Assembly (NCBI GenBank): GCA_026184775.1
Contig: JANCYW010000014.1
Location: 62,001-126,000 of the forward strand
Direction of reading: 5' to 3'
Length of the DNA: 64,000 nt
DNA from: Cyanidium caldarium
Taxonomy: Eukaryota > Rhodophyta > Bangiophyceae > Cyanidiales > Cyanidiaceae
In this document: positions 1-11,743 of the stretch, in pieces
Layout: each line of letters begins with the position of its first letter
Position numbering within the stretch: the first letter of the stretch is position 1
The notes under the pieces: model-generated
What the model was told of the DNA's origin: nothing
Database searches by the model: none
The model's input: only the letters and a program-made list of their open reading frames with translations
Made by a program: the position numbers and the translations under genes

Positions 1-939
1 GAGCGCTGTGGCACTCGTCGGCGCCAAATCCAACGCAGCGCTGAACGGCAATGGCGGTTGCCTGGAGGAGGAGGCATTGGTGGCCGCCTCGCCGCCGGTG
101 AGCGACAGCAGTGGCGACGGCTGCGCGATCGGTACCGCCCGTTTGTTGGCGGCGGCCGCGGCTTGCTCGCCCTCCGGCGCGCCGCTCTCGTCGAACGGGT
201 TGGGCGCCACCCACGTTTGCTGCTGTTGCTGCTGTTGCTGCGGCGGTGCCCCCATGGGATACCCTGGATAGTATCCGTACGGCGGCGGCGCACCGGTGTA
301 TCCCGCTGCCGCGCCGGGTCGTCCCGCCTGTTGCTGTTGCTGTTGTTGCGCTTGCGGATACCCGTACGCATACGGATATCCGTAACCGTACCAGCCCGCC
401 GCATACGGGTAGCCGGGCTGTGCGTACGGACCGTACGGATACTGCCCGTACGGGTATTGCCCGTAAGGCGGCGGTGGCATCGGTCCGCCGGCTCGCGAGC
501 TGGCCACGCTGCCGGGCGGCGACTCCACCAAGTAGTAGTTTCCCGCACCGCCACCGCTCGCGCCGTCACCCTCCTTGCTGGCCGTCGGCGCCGCGCCATT
601 CGCTGCCGCCGTTGCGGTCGCTGGCGACCGCTGCGCGGGGGCCACCGCCGGCGGCGCTCCGACCGCCTCGCCCTGCGCCTCCTCGTCAGAGGAAAAGCCC
701 AGGTACACCAGCGGCTGCTCTTTCTTGGGCGGGGCCGCCGCTTTGGGCCGCACCGCCGCTTTGGAACGAGCTGCCATCGCTGGGGCAGCAGCCGCGGCTT
801 TGTCCTTGGCCGCCTTCTGCTCTTCCTCCTCCTCCTCTTCGCTATCCTCGCTCTCCTCCTCGTCATCCTCGTCTACCGACGACGACTCGCCGGCATCGCC
901 GATTTTGGCGCCCTTGTCGCCATCGCCATGCGCCTCCCG

Positions 940-971
<32 letters not shown>

Positions 972-2445
972 GAGCCGCATCCGCATTCAGTGGCGTCTGC
1001 GGATCCATCAGACAGATATCCTCATACCGGTTGATCACCAGCAGCAGCTTCTCATTCACCGCAATCGCCTCGATGACGTTCTTCTCGCTCTCCATGCTGG
1101 CCACCATGGTCTCCATCTCTCGTAGCATCGCCTTGCAGGTGTTGATCAGCGCGGCGATGTCCTCGTCGCGCGCCACGCTCCCGGCATCCGGCGAAGTGTC
1201 GATCAGGGTGCTCGCCAGGTCGGCGGCCTCGCTGATGTCCTTCAGATCGTAGCGCGGTGTGTGGGCAGCGCTCCTGGCACTGCCCTTACGGGGCACGTCG
1301 CCGTTCCAGGTATCACCGCCACCGCCACTGCCATGCCCACGTTCCCGCCGTGACGCCAGCATCGCCTCCGAGGTGCCCGGGCGGTACACCGCCGGCACCT
1401 CCTGCGCCGGCTGCGGCGGAAACGAGTACTTTTGCTGCTTCTTGCGCCAACGATGCACGAAAAACTCCCCCTTGGGATCGTACGGGCGAAAGCGCTCGAA
1501 TTCCTCGCCCCAGGCGGCCACCAGCTGCATCACCTTCATGGCCACCGCCGGGTAGTAGATCGGTTTGTCGATCTCGCCGGTGGCGTATTTGCGCTGTAGC
1601 GTGTCCTTGCTGAACGTGGAGTAAAAGCGCTCCTTCATGGAGTTTTTGTAGTCCGGATACACCAGCCGCCACATGCGTCGGAAAAAACGCATATTGGCCA
1701 CGTGGATGTAGAAGCTGGCACACTCCTCCATGGCCTGCTGCAGGAGCGCCAGCGTCAGCAACAGCACGCGCTCGTTCTTGGATTTCAGACGGTTCTTGAT
1801 GGCCTTGGCGGCGATCTCTCCGCCGCGAACCATGGTGAGAATGCGCGAGATGATCGGCTCGAACTGCGGATGCGGGCCCTCCAGCGGCAGGTCCGGCCGC
1901 GTGGCCTCGTCCACCATCAGCGTCATCTCCGCCAGCGACGACGAGCCGCCCATCAGCGCGCCGCTGCCTGTCGCCGGAGGCGCCGCTGCCGCCATACCGT
2001 CCGCCCCACCATAGCGGCCGTACACTCCCGGAGCACTGCCGCCAGTGCCCGGAGTGGTCACCGCACTGGTCGCTGTGTACAGACTCTGCGACGCCTGTCC
2101 CTGCGAGCGGCTCGGTGACAGATACGAAGCGTCGGTGGCGGCGGTGGCGCGCGACGGCATGCCACCCCACGAGGACGGCTGCGTCGACGCTGGCTGTCCA
2201 TGGGGCGATGCGGCAGCCGCCGTCGCCGACCCAAAGTACGAGGAAGATGAGCCCGCCTGAGACGGTTGTTTGTATTGCGCGCTGTGCGAGGAAGCAAACG
2301 CCGGTATGCGCCCGGAGCTGGTCGCCCGCAACGACCCCTCAGTATCCGCCCCGGCTGGCGCCGTGTAGGTGCTGCCGCCCGAGGGGTAAGTCCGCGCTGC
2401 CCCGGCCGTCTGCTGTTGTCCGCGGTAACTGTCAAAGTAGGACAT
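1..2445 (-). CDS. VHS-GAT domain protein (TOM1/TOL-like), 3' end outside window
   Basis: A single open frame runs from the ATG at 2445 to the left edge with no stop, so at least 815 residues are seen and the C-terminus is missing. Residues about 170-335 read as a VHS superhelix, including NRLKSKNERVLLLTLALLQQ. Residues about 400-478 read as a GAT three-helix bundle, including NEKLLLVINRYED. This order is typical of TOM1/GGA/plant TOL proteins, which bind ubiquitinated membrane cargo and act as ESCRT-0 substitutes at endosomes. The first 165 residues are Ser/Ala/Tyr-rich and disordered. The tail has poly-Ala and Glu/Asp runs, then Tyr/Pro/Gly repeats (YGQYPYGQYPYG) and two Gln runs, as in adaptor tails that recruit clathrin or condense. 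No adaptin-ear domain is visible, which favours TOM1/TOL over GGA, but the end is not seen. It is divergent from RPA12. Confidence 0.8.
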
Positions 2446-2871
2446 GGCGGAGTGAAAAACGGGCGGAAGCGTTCACCGGCCCGGACTGGAACGTTGACCC
2501 CCACGCGGTCGTACTCGTATCTTCGCCAACCACTTATACCGTTGGGCAATCTGCGTATCACCCAAGCGCCGGTGAGACCGTCGTCTGCAGCGGCACCCGA
2601 ACGGTTTCCGCCCGCTGTCCTGAACAGCACGGCTCGGGCCACCGCTTGCGACAGGCCGTCCAGCGACTGGAACGCGGCGCTCGCGAGCCGAAATCGCGCA
2701 GTCGTGAATCGCAGGCCGAGAAAAATACTGAGGCAAACAGGGAGGAAATGAGGTTTTGTGGGACAATCACAAGGACCTAGTCCGGGTCGGGCACGCTCCA
2801 CACGCGTCATCCCTCTCCGATCCGTTTCGACCGTGCTCCCACCAACGTTCGTACTCATCTCTCAACTGCCT
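2446..2871. other. Divergent intergenic region between VHS-GAT and RPA12
   Basis: These 426 bases separate two head-to-head start codons and must carry both promoters and 5' leaders. I see no supported gene, tRNA or repeat. Open frames crossing it are arginine-rich shadows. An in-frame extension of RPA12 reaches back to 2758 but has no family resemblance. Confidence 0.5.
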
Positions 2872-3267
2872 ATGGAAGACACTTATTGGCACCACTTGTT
2901 CTGCTCCCGTTGCGGCACGCTGTTGCGGCTGGGTCGCGACGGGTGGGAGGTGCGCTGCGGGCAGTGCGGACTGGTCGGCCAGTTGCCGCCGCAGCTACCG
3001 GAACACCGAGTGCACCTAGCGCCCACGCCACTGCATCGAGAAGTGTTGCGGACGCACGCGGAGATGCGACAAGCGACAACACCGACCGAGACGGCGATCG
3101 TGCCCTCGGCCGCAACGGCCGCGATGACCACCTCGCTGGAGGCCTGTCCCCAGTGCGGCAGCCGACATCTCTCCTTTCAGACGGTGCAGATGCGCAGCGC
3201 CGACGAGGGCCAGACCATTCTCTACTACTGTGCAGACTGTTCCCATCGTTTTATGTCCAACAGTTAA
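2872..3267 (+). CDS. RPA12: RNA polymerase I subunit RPA12 (A12.2), TFIIS-like
   Basis: This 131-residue protein matches the usual length of about 125. It has two zinc ribbons: N-terminal Cys11, Cys14, Cys29 and Cys32 (FCSRCGT...RCGQCGL), and a C-terminal TFIIS-type ribbon (CPQCGSRHLSF ... YYCADC). The hairpin reads RSADEGQT, whose Asp-Glu pair is the acidic dipeptide that reaches the polymerase active site and stimulates transcript cleavage. RSADEGQT is characteristic of RPA12 rather than RPB9 or RPC11. The frame is open further upstream, but the ATG at 2872 starts right at the first ribbon (MEDTYWHHLFC), so I chose it. It should act in the nucleolus in rRNA synthesis, in line with the other ribosome-biogenesis genes in this window. 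Confidence 0.93.
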   Translation: MEDTYWHHLFCSRCGTLLRLGRDGWEVRCGQCGLVGQLPPQLPEHRVHLAPTPLHREVLRTHAEMRQATTPTETAIVPSAATAAMTTSLEACPQCGSRHLSFQTVQMRSADEGQTILYYCADCSHRFMSNS

Positions 3268-3796
3268 GGCGACGGCCGGGCGGTCTCCGCGCTCACCCGC
3301 TCCAGCACGTCGACCACGCTCGGCCGCTGCTCCCGCGACAGCACTCTGCCCGGGCGGGGATGTGCTCGAGCCACCGGCAGCCGCGGTAGTGAACGAGCAG
3401 GGGTGGGTGAACCGGCTCTTATGAAGAAACGTCGACGATGAGCGGTTGCGTTCTCAGCGGGAAAGCGTTCGCGCTCATCGGCTTTCTCTCTCCTTATCGT
3501 GACGTTATCGCCTGAGGATCCACCACAACCACCTTCAGACGCCATCGATTCACCAGATGACTCTCCCTATCCTCAACACACGTACCGACTCCCTTTCCTA
3601 CGCCCGCTCACCACCCGCCTGGCGCTCTTGTGCGCAGTGCGGTGACGCGGCAACGTTCCGGCAAGCGCGCGCGCGCCCATTCGGTCGTTCCGCGTCCGAC
3701 GCTGCCGCTGCCCGCGGGCCCACACCTGATCGTCGCTGACCGGCCAACGCGACCGGGGCCGCCCCCTGCTGACCACCCAATTCACCTCGATCCAGG
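3268..3796. other. Intergenic region upstream of the PurE-PurC fusion gene
   Basis: These 529 bases separate the RPA12 stop from the first ATG of the PurE-PurC gene. A short alternating CG tract lies near 3665-3676. A minus-strand open frame at 3264-3545 ends in a kinase-like stretch (REQRPSVVDVLERV), but there is no room for a kinase domain. I see no supported gene. The region presumably carries the RPA12 3' UTR and the PurE-PurC promoter. Confidence 0.4.
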
Positions 3797-5521
3797 ATGA
3801 ATTCACTCAGTACGATGTTTGTGAGCAGTTTCGCGGTGAATTCTATGCACGCCACCTCTCCTTCCAGGCGGTGGGTGCATCGCTCGGCCTCGGCGACAGC
3901 GCCGCGCCGTTCTTGCGCTCGCCGGCGCCTGTTGGCTCCACCGCTTCATCTTCGGGGCACAGCGGTATCGAGCGCCGGTGATCGGGCGACCACTTCCTCT
4001 CCCGTATCGGCAGCGCCTTTCGCGGCGACGGAGGGTGCGCCCGCCACGCTGCAGACCCCGTTGGTGCCGATCCTCATGGGCTCCAAGGCCGACCGCGACC
4101 ACTGTGAACGCATCGCTCGCGCCTGCCGCACGCTCGGCCTACACCCGGAACTGCGCGTCGCCTCGGCCCACAAGGTGCCATCGCGCCTGATGGACGTGAT
4201 CAGCGCCTACGAAGCGGACCCGCGTCCCAAAGTGTACCTCTCGGTGGCCGGCCGTTCCAACGCCCTCTCCGGCATGCTGGATTGCGCGGTGTCGTCGCCA
4301 GTGATCGCCTGCCCGCCGCCCTCCGAGTCGTTTGGCGGCGCCGATATCTTCTCCAGCCTGCGCATGCCGGGCGGCGTGTCGCCGATGGTGGTGTTGGACC
4401 CGGCCAATGCGGCGCTGGCGGCCGCCAAGATCTTCGCCGTCTACGACGAGCGCGTCCGCCAACGCGTTGCCGCCCTGCAAAAATCCAACCGCGACCGCCT
4501 CTACGTGGACGACGCTGAGCTCAACACCAAGGAGTACGAGTCGCGCATCCAGCACGCGCTCGCCACCCAGCAGGTGCTGCTGCAGTCGCCCGATGGGAAC
4601 GCCTCCGACGCCTCGAACGCCGGCTGGCGGCGCAAACAGGGCAAAGTGCGTGACCAATTCACCCGCAGCGACCGCGACCACATCATTCTGGTCACCACCG
4701 ACCGCCAATCGGCGTTCGACCGCGTGCTGGCGGCGGTGCCGTTCAAGGGCGCGGTGCTGAACCTGACCTCGGCATGGTGGTTCGAGCACACGGCGTCCAT
4801 CGTGCCCAACCACGTCATCGCCGTGCCGCACCCCAACGTCACCATCGCGCGCCGCTGCACCCCGTTCCCCATCGAGTTTGTGGTGCGCGGCTACGCCACC
4901 GGCTCCACCTCCACCTCGCTGTGGAAGAACTATGAGCGCGGCGAGCGCGTCTACTGCGGCATCCGCTTGCCGGACGGCTTGCGCAAGAACCAGCGCCTAT
5001 GGACCAATCTGGTGACGCCCACCACCAAGGACGACGCCGGCGACGCACTGGTCTCGCGCGAAGACATCCTCCAGCGCCGTCTGATGACCGCCGACGACTT
5101 TGACGCCTGCGCCGCGTACGCCCTGCGCCTGTTCGAGTACGGGCAGCGCGTGGCCGCCGAACACGGCCTCATCCTGGTGGACACCAAGTACGAGTTTGGA
5201 CGGGATGCCGACGGCACCATCCGATTGATCGACGAGATACACACGCCCGACTCCAGCCGCTACTGGCTGGCCACCTCGTACGAGGAGCGCATGGCGTCCG
5301 GCAAGGAACCGGAGAACGTGGACAAGGAGATCTTGCGGCTGTGGTTCCGGGACCACTGCGACCCGTACCAGGACAAGCAGTTGCCCGAGGCGCCCGCGGA
5401 ACTGGTGGTGGAGCTGAGTCGCCGTTATATCCAGCTGTACGAGATGATCACCTGGCAGCGGTTTGTGTTTGACGCGCAGCCGCCCAGCGCCATCACCACC
5501 GCGCTGGAACGGTGGCTGTGA
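3797..5521 (+). CDS. Plastid-type PurE-PurC fusion: AIR carboxylase (class II) + SAICAR synthetase
   Basis: This 574-residue protein has an Arg/Ser/Ala-rich N-terminus of about 85 residues that looks like a plastid transit peptide. A second ATG at 3815 gives MFVSSFAVN, with phenylalanine in the red-algal position, and could be the true start. Residues about 88-235 are a PurE domain (VPILMGSKADRDHC; SAHKVP; SVAGRSNALSG). The Gly-Arg-Ser-Asn stretch and the following loop resemble class II AIR carboxylase, as in animal PAICS, which carboxylates AIR directly. Residues about 275-574 are SAICAR synthetase: QGKVRD, EFVVRGY, VDTKYEFG and DEIHTPDSSRYW. Together they do two consecutive steps of purine synthesis. 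Animal PAICS has the reverse order (PurC then PurE), while plants and yeast fuse PurK with PurE. The gene is convergent with the nucleoporin gene, 82 bp apart. Confidence 0.9.
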   Translation: MNSLSTMFVSSFAVNSMHATSPSRRWVHRSASATAPRRSCARRRLLAPPLHLRGTAVSSAGDRATTSSPVSAAPFAATEGAPATLQTPLVPILMGSKADRDHCERIARACRTLGLHPELRVASAHKVPSRLMDVISAYEADPRPKVYLSVAGRSNALSGMLDCAVSSPVIACPPPSESFGGADIFSSLRMPGGVSPMVVLDPANAALAAAKIFAVYDERVRQRVAALQKSNRDRLYVDDAELNTKEYESRIQHALATQQVLLQSPDGNASDASNAGWRRKQGKVRDQFTRSDRDHIILVTTDRQSAFDRVLAAVPFKGAVLNLTSAWWFEHTASIVPNHVIAVPHPNVTIARRCTPFPIEFVVRGYATGSTSTSLWKNYERGERVYCGIRLPDGLRKNQRLWTNLVTPTTKDDAGDALVSREDILQRRLMTADDFDACAAYALRLFEYGQRVAAEHGLILVDTKYEFGRDADGTIRLIDEIHTPDSSRYWLATSYEERMASGKEPENVDKEILRLWFRDHCDPYQDKQLPEAPAELVVELSRRYIQLYEMITWQRFVFDAQPPSAITTALERWL

Positions 5522-5603
5522 GCAGCGAGACACGGAGGTCGACCGGGAGCGTAAACGCGGGGATACGGGTCGTGTTGGAGAGATCACCGAGACGCGACCC
5601 GCT

Positions 5604-7889
5604 TTACGGTGTCCGCGGAAAGGCAGGTGCGGCGTGCACGACGCTCTGCAGCCGTCGCGATAGCACGGCGGCGGCGCTCCATTCGGCACCGGTGCACGAC
5701 TCGATCTGTCGACAGGCCGGCCATACTGCCGGCGGCAGCGCCGACGAGAAAGCAGGCAGCTCCATCGCCGCGTCCACACACCGCAGCAACAGCCGCTCCA
5801 GCATCTCCAAATACACCTGCCGCATCCACTCGCGACGCCGGGCCAGCCACTCGCCCACGGCCGGGGATACGCGGCGGCGGCCGTCGTCGTCGTCGTCGTG
5901 GGCGGCGGCGGCGGCGGCGGCGGACTTCCTAGTCGATCGAGAGCGCAGCACGGTGACATCCACCGCCGCTTGACGGGCGCCGCGAACACATTCGTGCAGC
6001 AGACGCACCAACGCCGCCGCATCCTCCGATTCGACACCGTGCTCCTCACTCCCCCCTTCATACCTCTCTCGTCCGCGCAACGCCAGCGCCGTCCGCAACA
6101 GCGCCAAACGCAGACACCACCAATCGTCCTCGTGCAGGGTGCCACCGCATGGATGGGCTGCACGCGCCCGCTGCATCTCCGCTGGGGTGCTCGGCGGCGG
6201 TGCCGACCACGTGCATAGCGGTCGTAGGGTGCCGTCGGTGTCCGCCGCCGACCATAGCGGCGATCGTCGTCGCGGCAGTGCGGTGCGTGATCGCGCACCA
6301 CCACCACCACCCGCCTCCTCGGTCAGCCACTGCGGCCACAAGCTATCCGTTGCGTGCAACAGACCGACGCGCACCATCCCCAATTCGCCGTGCGCCTCGA
6401 AACACTCCACGGGAAACGCCGTCAGCGCGCGCGCCAGCCACAGCAACGCGTTGCCGACGACAAACGGGAACGGCTCTGCCACCCCCATCATCGACGACGA
6501 CGACGACGATGAGGGCGGCAGTGATGCTGCGAACGGTGGTGGAGAGGGCAACAGTGCCCGTCCCAACACCGCCACCCCGTGCGCCATGGTCTGCACCACC
6601 GCCGTCGACGCGCCCATCGACATGGGCAACTGCCGCGCACACGCACATCCGCACTGCAACAAGCGCACCGCCACCGACAATCGCCGTCGTTCCGCCTCGG
6701 TCGCCATCGCCGCCTCCTCGTGCAGCAACGGCACGCTCCAGCCACCGTTACGGCCGTCGGATAACAGCCGTCCGCGCCCGACCACCGTGCACCACCGCGC
6801 CCACGACGACAACAACGCGGTCTCGGTGCACAGCCGACGTGCCAGCGCGTCCGCGATGAGCATCGTCGCCGTCAGCGCCGAGCACACCGCCTCGAACAGG
6901 TACAGCTGTTGCACCGCCAACAGCTGCAATGGAGGCGTCGTCGAGCGCTCCGCCAACCGCACCACCACCCCGGCGGCGTCTGTCGTCGATAGGGGTGCGC
7001 GTTCCGGCCACAGCGCCGCGGGCAGGGCGGCATCGGCTAGACGATCCGCCAGCGGCACCAACGACGACAGAGAGGTGCCCGCCTCGGCCGATGACGAAGA
7101 AGAAGAAGAGGACACCGCCAACCACGGCGGCGGCGCGATGTCGTGCGCTCGCATTGGCACCTCCAAAGCGCACAGCGCCTGCAGACACGCCAGCGCCGCA
7201 GCCCGCAGCGGGGCATCGCCCTCGGCGCCGGCATCGCGCAGCAGCTGTTGCAATGTCCTGCTCAACGGCAGCGGCGGCGATAATTCCGACAAGTGGCGTG
7301 CCGCGGCCCGTGCCACCGCCTCGGCCACCGCCGGATGACTGGGCACCGACGACGACGACGAGGGCAGGGACAGCGCTGCCGACTCGTCCTCCTCATCCTC
7401 ACGATCGCCCACGACAGTGATGGTGGTCACACCCGACAGCGTGCTGTACGGCGGCGGTGTCGTGGGAAATACACCACCGTACAACACCCGCGTCACCGTG
7501 GTGTACAACGCAGCGCGGGCTGCGGCATCTGCCTGGGGCGACGGGATCGCCTGCCGCACCACTGCCTCCCAGCAGTGCACCCACTCTGGCAGGCGCTCGA
7601 TGTATCGATGCGCGTCCGCCTCGTTTCCCTCGCCTAGCACAGGCAGTCGCGCGCGTTCCAGCACTTGTAACAGGGCGGCGGCCGCTTCGGCATCGGTGCA
7701 CGCCAGCTCCCGCGGTGAGACGTGGTGATGGGCGACCACGGTTGCTGCGGTTGGCGGCGCACTGCACAGACAGCGCGCCATTCGCAACAAGGACGACACG
7801 TTCAGTGTCTCCTCCTCTGCATCCCCGACGGGTATTCGTTGCAGGCACGCCGTGAACAGCCGCCGCCAAGCCGCGAGCGGATGCGGTGG

Positions 7890-7926
<37 letters not shown>

Positions 7927-10900
7927 AACGCCACCGCCGTGCGCAACGACGGCTCCAGCACGCGCTGCGTGACTTGTCGCGCCGCCGCCGCCGCCTCCGT
8001 CTCCGTCTCCGCCAGCACGCACCACAGCGCCGTGCATTCCAGCACCGCATCCCACAGCTCCACGGCGACGCCGTCGGCGGACGCCGTCGACGGCCGGTAT
8101 TGGGTCAACTGCTCGCACCAGCCCACCAACATCGCACTGTCGTCCAACACGGGCACGAAAAGTCCGTGCAGCGCCGGGTTGTGTTCCGCGCGCAACACCA
8201 GGCGCAACAGATGGAACAGCGGCAGTGCCTGCCGCAAGCACCATATTCCCCTTCCGCACCGATGGGTTGTCGCAGCCATCGCCTCCAGACGCGCCAACAC
8301 CGTCGCCAACATGCCGCGTCGCCACGACATGCCCGATTCCACCACGCCCAACAGCTGCAGACCGCTGGGATCGAATGCCTGGCGAAACGGCAGGCTGTCG
8401 CGCTCTTGCCGACCAGAATCGCGTCGTGCATCGTGGCCGGCCCACAGCGCGCCTTCCGCCAGTCGCACCACCGCTTGCAACAGTTTGGCGTCGGTGGCGC
8501 GCTCCACGACCACGGTGCACTGCTGCGACAACGCCACATCGGTCAGCAGCACCGCCGTCAGCGGTGCCGATTGCCAGAACAGACCTTGCAACCATTCGGC
8601 CGCCAACACCGGCACCGCGCTGGCGCTCAGCTCGTAGCGCACCGCGGACGCCACACTGCGCAACGGCTCCATCTGATCGCGCAGCAGACAGCCCAGACGC
8701 GATGGACGCTCTCGTCCGTCCGCACCGTTCACCTTCGATTCCAACGACAATGAAGGCGACAACAGCCAACGCAGACACTCCAATGCATGCACAGCGGCCG
8801 TCTCGATCTCGGGCATCCCATCGCTGCCGGTGCCAAGGCGATCGCAGGCGTGACCGGCCACGGCCAACAGCGCCCGCAGCGCCGACGTCGCCGTGTCCGC
8901 TGCGCTATTCGGTCGTCGCAGCGCATCAGCCAACGGTCGTGCTGACGTGCCCGATTCCGGACGCAGTGCCGCCGCCAGCAACGCGCTCAGCGCGCTCGCC
9001 AACCGCCACGCTTCCGCCTCGTCCCGGTACGCCAGTCGCTCCCACAGCGGCAGCACCTGCTGGGCGCACCACTCGGCATGCGCCGCCAACGAGGCACGGT
9101 TGCCCGGGACCGCCAACGACATCATCGCGCTGGACAATCCAAAAGTGCCAGTGTCGCGCTCTTCGTACAGAAACGCATATTGCGCCCCGTGCGGTGCGCG
9201 CCATGCATCACGCTGCTGCAGACACCGCTCCACGTGCACGGCAGCGGCGGCACTGGAGCGCGCCAACGCCAGCAGCCACTCGGCCACGGCCGCTTTGGCG
9301 TCCAGCGGCAGCGGCAACACCAACAGCTGGGCGCACGTCTCCACCACGGAGTATTCAGCGCGCAACGCATCGGCGGTGTCGGGCGAATGCGCACACAGCG
9401 AGGCCACCGCCCGCACCAGCGCTGCAAACGCCTCCATCTCCTCGGCCCGCTGTGTCGGCAGCAGCGGCATATACTCGAAGACTGCCCCATCGCTGCCAGC
9501 GGCCGCCGCCGCCGCCATCGGCTGCAGCGTGCGCACGTAGGTGTCCATCGAGCGCAACAGCGCCGCCAACGAGGCCACCGAATGTCCGCCGCTCTGCATG
9601 TAGGAGGCCACCGGTTCGGCGCCGGCGGCCGCATACCGCAGCAGCTCCAGAAACGCCAACAGCACCGCGAACGGCACCTTGGCGAGCATCGCTTCCCCCG
9701 TGCCGGCTACAACTCCCTGCTCGCCGTCGCGCTGGTTCTCGCGCTCCGCCAGCACCGCCTCCACCGCATCTTGAAAGTCCAGACAACTGTCACCGAGCCA
9801 GCGCACGACATCCAGCGTCGATTCCAGAATCGGCTCGGTGCTGAAGCGCACGGCGTTGTCCGGGCAGAGGCGCGCCGCCGCCGCCAACACCCGTATCAGC
9901 TGCACCGACAACAGTGCGGCAGAATACGAGGCATGGCTCGGCGGTGATGCCACGGCTGTGGCCGGCGCTCCGATGGCGGCCGAGGTGAGCGCGCCACGCA
10001 ACAGCGCTCGCTGCTCCGCATCGAACAGGCGATGCACCACGCCGGCCGCCGCCATGTCCATCGCCATGTCGGAGAAGAGGTCCGCATACAGGTCGCCCAT
10101 CGGCTCGGAGCGGTGCAACACCACACACTGCTGTTGACCGATCCACGGCACGGTGTGCACCAGCAAGGCCGCCAGGGCGCCGCGTTGACACGCCTCCACG
10201 GCATCGGCCAGACAGCGCTCCACCGCGGCGGCATCGTCGCTGGCCTCGGGCGCGGCGATGAGAAACAGCGCACCCACCAGCTGCACCGCGTACAGCATAT
10301 CCGCGGCGCCCTCGAGGCGCCAGCGCAACCGTTGAGATGCCTGCGCCATGTAAGCATCCCCAGACAGCGATGTGCTCGTCACGTCCTTCGGACCTACCGT
10401 CGACTCGGTCAGCAAAAGACGCGGTGCTGCGCTCGCGGCCGCCCGTCGTTGCCCCAACTCCGCATCCGCCTCGTGCAGCAACGCCGGCAGCGCCCGCGTC
10501 CAGCTGGTGGACGCCAATAGGCGGTTGGATGCCTCCACGGTGGCGCCGGCGGCAGATGTCGGCGGCCGCACATCCTCCAACGGGTGGTACCGCGTGGGAT
10601 CGAGGGCAGCGCGCACCACCAGAAACAACGTCTGAATGACATCGACGGCCTCCGACAACATAGCGCCCGTGAGGGGGCCGTGAGCGACGCGCGCTTTGGT
10701 TTCCACCGTCAGCCCGCTGCCGCTCATCAGCACCAGGCTGCGAAACAGCGCCAGCAGTTGGCGCACTTCGTCCTCCGTCAGCTGCACCAGGTATGCCACC
10801 AGAAAGAGGCAACGGCATAACGCCTGCCGCTCCCCGTCGAACAGCATGTCCGCATCGCCCAGCCGCGCCAGCAGGTTGCCCACCAGGTTGCACTCCGCCA

Positions 10901-11450
10901 ACAGCCGCCGCCGCTGCCGTAACAGCAACGAGCGCAGAGCGCCCCTGGAGCTTGATGCGGTTGTCACAGAGACGACGCGCGCGCCTCGCGGCATGGCGCC
11001 CTCGCCGCCGTCGATCAGCGGCGCCGCCAACACCCGCCACAACACATACAGCTGCGCCCGCCGTTCGACCAACCACCGCTCCCGAGCCGCCGCTGCCGCT
11101 GCCGCCTCGCTGCTCCAACGCTCATCCTCCACGTATGGATACACCAGTTGCGCCGCTTCCTGCTCGTTCAGACCGGTGCTCTCCGACAGCGCCGATATCG
11201 ATCGCGCCAGCCGCTCATCCACCGCCATCGGCTCCGCACCCGGCACCACCACCAGCCGCGCCGTGCCTCGTAACAGTTGCTCGTGTGTCTGCCGATCCCG
11301 CTTTCTTGTCTTGGCCAGCGGTGCGCCCAGACCGCCCTCCGCCTGCAACAACGCCGCATGGAGCGTCGACAAAGCCCCATCGCCCGCCTCCTGCGCCTCC
11401 TCCAACAACGCCGCCAACCGCGAATACCGCTCTTCCAGAAACGGTTCCAT
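5604..11450 (-). CDS. NUP205: Large inner-ring nucleoporin, NUP192/NUP205-like
   Basis: A 1948-residue uninterrupted protein begins at the ATG at 11450. It is almost wholly alpha-helical (Leu/Ala-rich heat-like repeats) with no membrane span. The best clue is the N-terminal part: STGLNEQEAAQLVYPYVED, then ERRAQLYVLWRVLAAPLIDG, which resembles the NUP205/NUP192 segment with an acidic-aliphatic motif followed by ERR-LL-LY-LLR. Length also fits (human NUP205 about 2000, plant about 1840). These proteins form the inner ring of the nuclear pore. Low-complexity insertions are frequent: a run of ten Thr residues encoded by a trinucleotide repeat near 7890-7925, and Ser and Asp/Glu runs. The assignment rests on pattern, length and fold; NUP188 or another helical scaffold is possible. 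It is divergent from CSP41, 293 bp apart. Confidence 0.55.
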
Positions 11451-11743
11451 CCTTACACCGCGCGGATTGATGTCTAGGTGGGTTGCATAGGCTGTTCCCG
11501 CTCGTCACAGGTGTGGTGGTTGTTATGGACGACTCGGTGCGCACCCGTCCGACGGAGGCACGCACTCCCTTGCGCGCCTCTCGCGCGCCTCTCCCCCCGG
11601 CGATCGCTCCGTTCGCGCGCGCGCGCCGCTCCGAAACGGCTGCGCGAGCACCCGCACACACCCATCTGCACACGCCGCGCTTGACACGGCGGTCTCGCGG
11701 GGTGTGTTCGGGGCAGGTCGTCGGGGACACCGCATCGGACGCT

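Noticed and set aside
3264-3545. Minus-strand frame ending like a protein kinase C-terminus (REQRPSVVDVLERV)
   Set aside because: Only about 250 bases lie between it and the next gene, with no kinase motifs in any frame.
3598-3855. Minus-strand frame with natural-looking start (MACIEFTAKLLTNIVLSEFI)
   Set aside because: It overlaps the start of PurE-PurC antisense, soon turns into Arg/Ala-rich sequence, and has no family.
8225-9844. A 539-codon plus-strand open frame opposite the large nucleoporin gene
   Set aside because: Its Pro/Arg/Thr composition is that of a shadow frame; the minus strand is one continuous helical protein of 1948 residues.
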